Below, one piece after another: positions 63,367 through 64,000 of a stretch of DNA of 64,000 nt. The DNA lies in assembly GCF_035984415.1 (NCBI RefSeq), contig NZ_CP130720.1:8246001-8310000 (forward strand), given 5' to 3'. How positions within the stretch are numbered: position 1 is the first letter of the stretch; every line of letters starts with the position of its first letter. The notes beneath the pieces were generated by a model that was given only the letters and a program-made list of their open reading frames with translations, ran no database searches and was not told where the DNA came from. The position numbers were made by a program, and so were the translations under genes. The DNA is from Streptomyces sp. NBC_01296. GTDB taxonomy: Bacteria > Actinomycetota > Actinomycetes > Streptomycetales > Streptomycetaceae.

Positions 63367-64000
63367 CTACTCCGGCACGCATGGCGGCAGCGGTTCACGG
63401 GCTGCGTGCCAGGCGGGCGGAAGCGTGGCGACGCCCGTGCGAGCGGCGATCACCCCGCCCACGATGGCGCAGGTGGTGTCGATGTCGCCGCGCCCGGTGA
63501 CGGTGGACCACAGGCCCTCGTGCAGGTCGTCGAGGTGAGCTGCCGCGCACCAGAGGGCGTAGGGGACGGTGTCAGGCCCTGACATTCGGTATCCGGAGCC
63601 CAGGACGCTGGCGGCGTGCCGAACCGAGGTGTGTGCCGACATGCGGGCCGCGACCCGCACTGCCGACCGGACGTCGCTGTCGGGCAGCCGTGCTGCGACC
63701 GCTTGGAGGAAGTCCGGACGTGCCGGCGCGGGTCCGCCCCGGCTGCGCGTTGCCAGCGCCGCGGCGAGGGCTACCGCCACGGCTGCAACGACCGCTTCCG
63801 GGTGGTGATGCGAGACCTTGCTCTGGCGGGCGGCCTGTTCGGCGACGGTGTCGAGGTCGGCGGCGTGCCAGGCGCCGAGCGGGGCGACGCGCATGGCCGC
63901 GCCGTTGCCCCAGGAGCCCTGGCCGCCGAACTGTCCGGCGACGACCTCCCGCCAGGGCTCGCCCGTGCCGATCCGGCGGAGCACGTCGTGCATCGAGGCT
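63367..64000 (-). CDS. ADP-ribosylglycohydrolase family protein (partial, cut by window edge)
   Basis: At least 211 C-terminal residues of a DraG/ARH-type hydrolase; the N-terminal metal site lies beyond the window. Visible family features are FGGQGSWGNGAAMRVAPLGA, SHHHPEAVVAAVAVALA and the C-terminal metal-binding GRGDIDTTCAIVGGVIAART with the DxDTT ligands. Such enzymes remove ADP-ribose from proteins or small molecules using two magnesium ions. In-frame ATG 63993 exists, but the family is about 300 residues long, so the true start is probably outside. Confidence 0.88.
   Translation of the reverse strand, partial: ASMHDVLRRIGTGEPWREVVAGQFGGQGSWGNGAAMRVAPLGAWHAADLDTVAEQAARQSKVSHHHPEAVVAAVAVALAAALATRSRGGPAPARPDFLQAVAARLPDSDVRSAVRVAARMSAHTSVRHAASVLGSGYRMSGPDTVPYALWCAAAHLDDLHEGLWSTVTGRGDIDTTCAIVGGVIAARTGVATLPPAWHAAREPLPPCVPE

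Overview
The window is high-GC actinobacterial DNA, most likely from a Streptomyces chromosome. Grounds: GC-rich third codon positions throughout, many GTG and one TTG start, Tat and lipoprotein exports, and recognisable Streptomyces families (rifampin phosphotransferase with its RAE promoter element, a matAB-like exopolysaccharide operon, xdhABC). I saw no tRNA, rRNA, CRISPR array, intact insertion sequence or large biosynthetic gene cluster.

Layout. 0-17 kb: a membrane protein, a two-component system (histidine kinase and NarL-type regulator), then mostly exported proteins: an F5/8C-metallophosphoesterase followed by a coupled MFS transporter and anchored beta-propeller, a frameshifted SpaA-like gene, a ricin-type lectin, a CAP protein, a thermolysin-fold protein that has lost its catalytic residues, a Tat multicopper oxidase, an EF-hand protein, a GH15-like hydrolase and a lectin-propeller fragment. 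17-21.6 kb: a cytochrome P450 divergent from rph, with a near-perfect rifamycin-associated element between them.

21.6-38.3 kb: a large catabolic divergon. Leftward run Rieske oxygenase, a polyamine-type ABC transporter (PotDBCA), a flavin amine oxidase and an aldehyde dehydrogenase. Rightward run a small unknown protein, a NuoF-like reductase, a 3Fe-4S ferredoxin, an ADP-forming acyl-CoA synthetase, two acyl-CoA dehydrogenases, a 3-hydroxyacyl-CoA dehydrogenase and a TetR regulator. Two perfect palindromes and one degenerate copy sit in the divergent promoter region. I infer import of an amine or quaternary-amine compound, oxygenation with electrons from NADH through the NuoF-like protein and ferredoxin, conversion to an acid, CoA activation and beta-oxidation-like steps. 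The substrate cannot be read from sequence. This is the best candidate for an undescribed system here.

38.3-43.6 kb: a GH16-like lipoprotein divergent from a three-gene matAB-like operon (anchor protein, deacetylase-glycosyltransferase fusion, acyltransferase). 43.6-55.4 kb: an accessory stretch of small unknown genes (two membrane proteins, a YcxB-like protein), a metallopeptidase lipoprotein, a VOC protein, a DUF1906 hydrolase and an NmrA/HxlR divergent pair, mixed with decayed genes: an NmrA-type pseudogene, an alpha/beta-hydrolase pseudogene and scraps of IS701, IS5 and possibly ISL3 transposases. 55.4-64 kb: a transmembrane Ser/Thr kinase, xdhABC read leftward, a 1.3 kb stretch with no convincing gene, and the C-terminal part of an ADP-ribosylglycohydrolase cut by the window edge.
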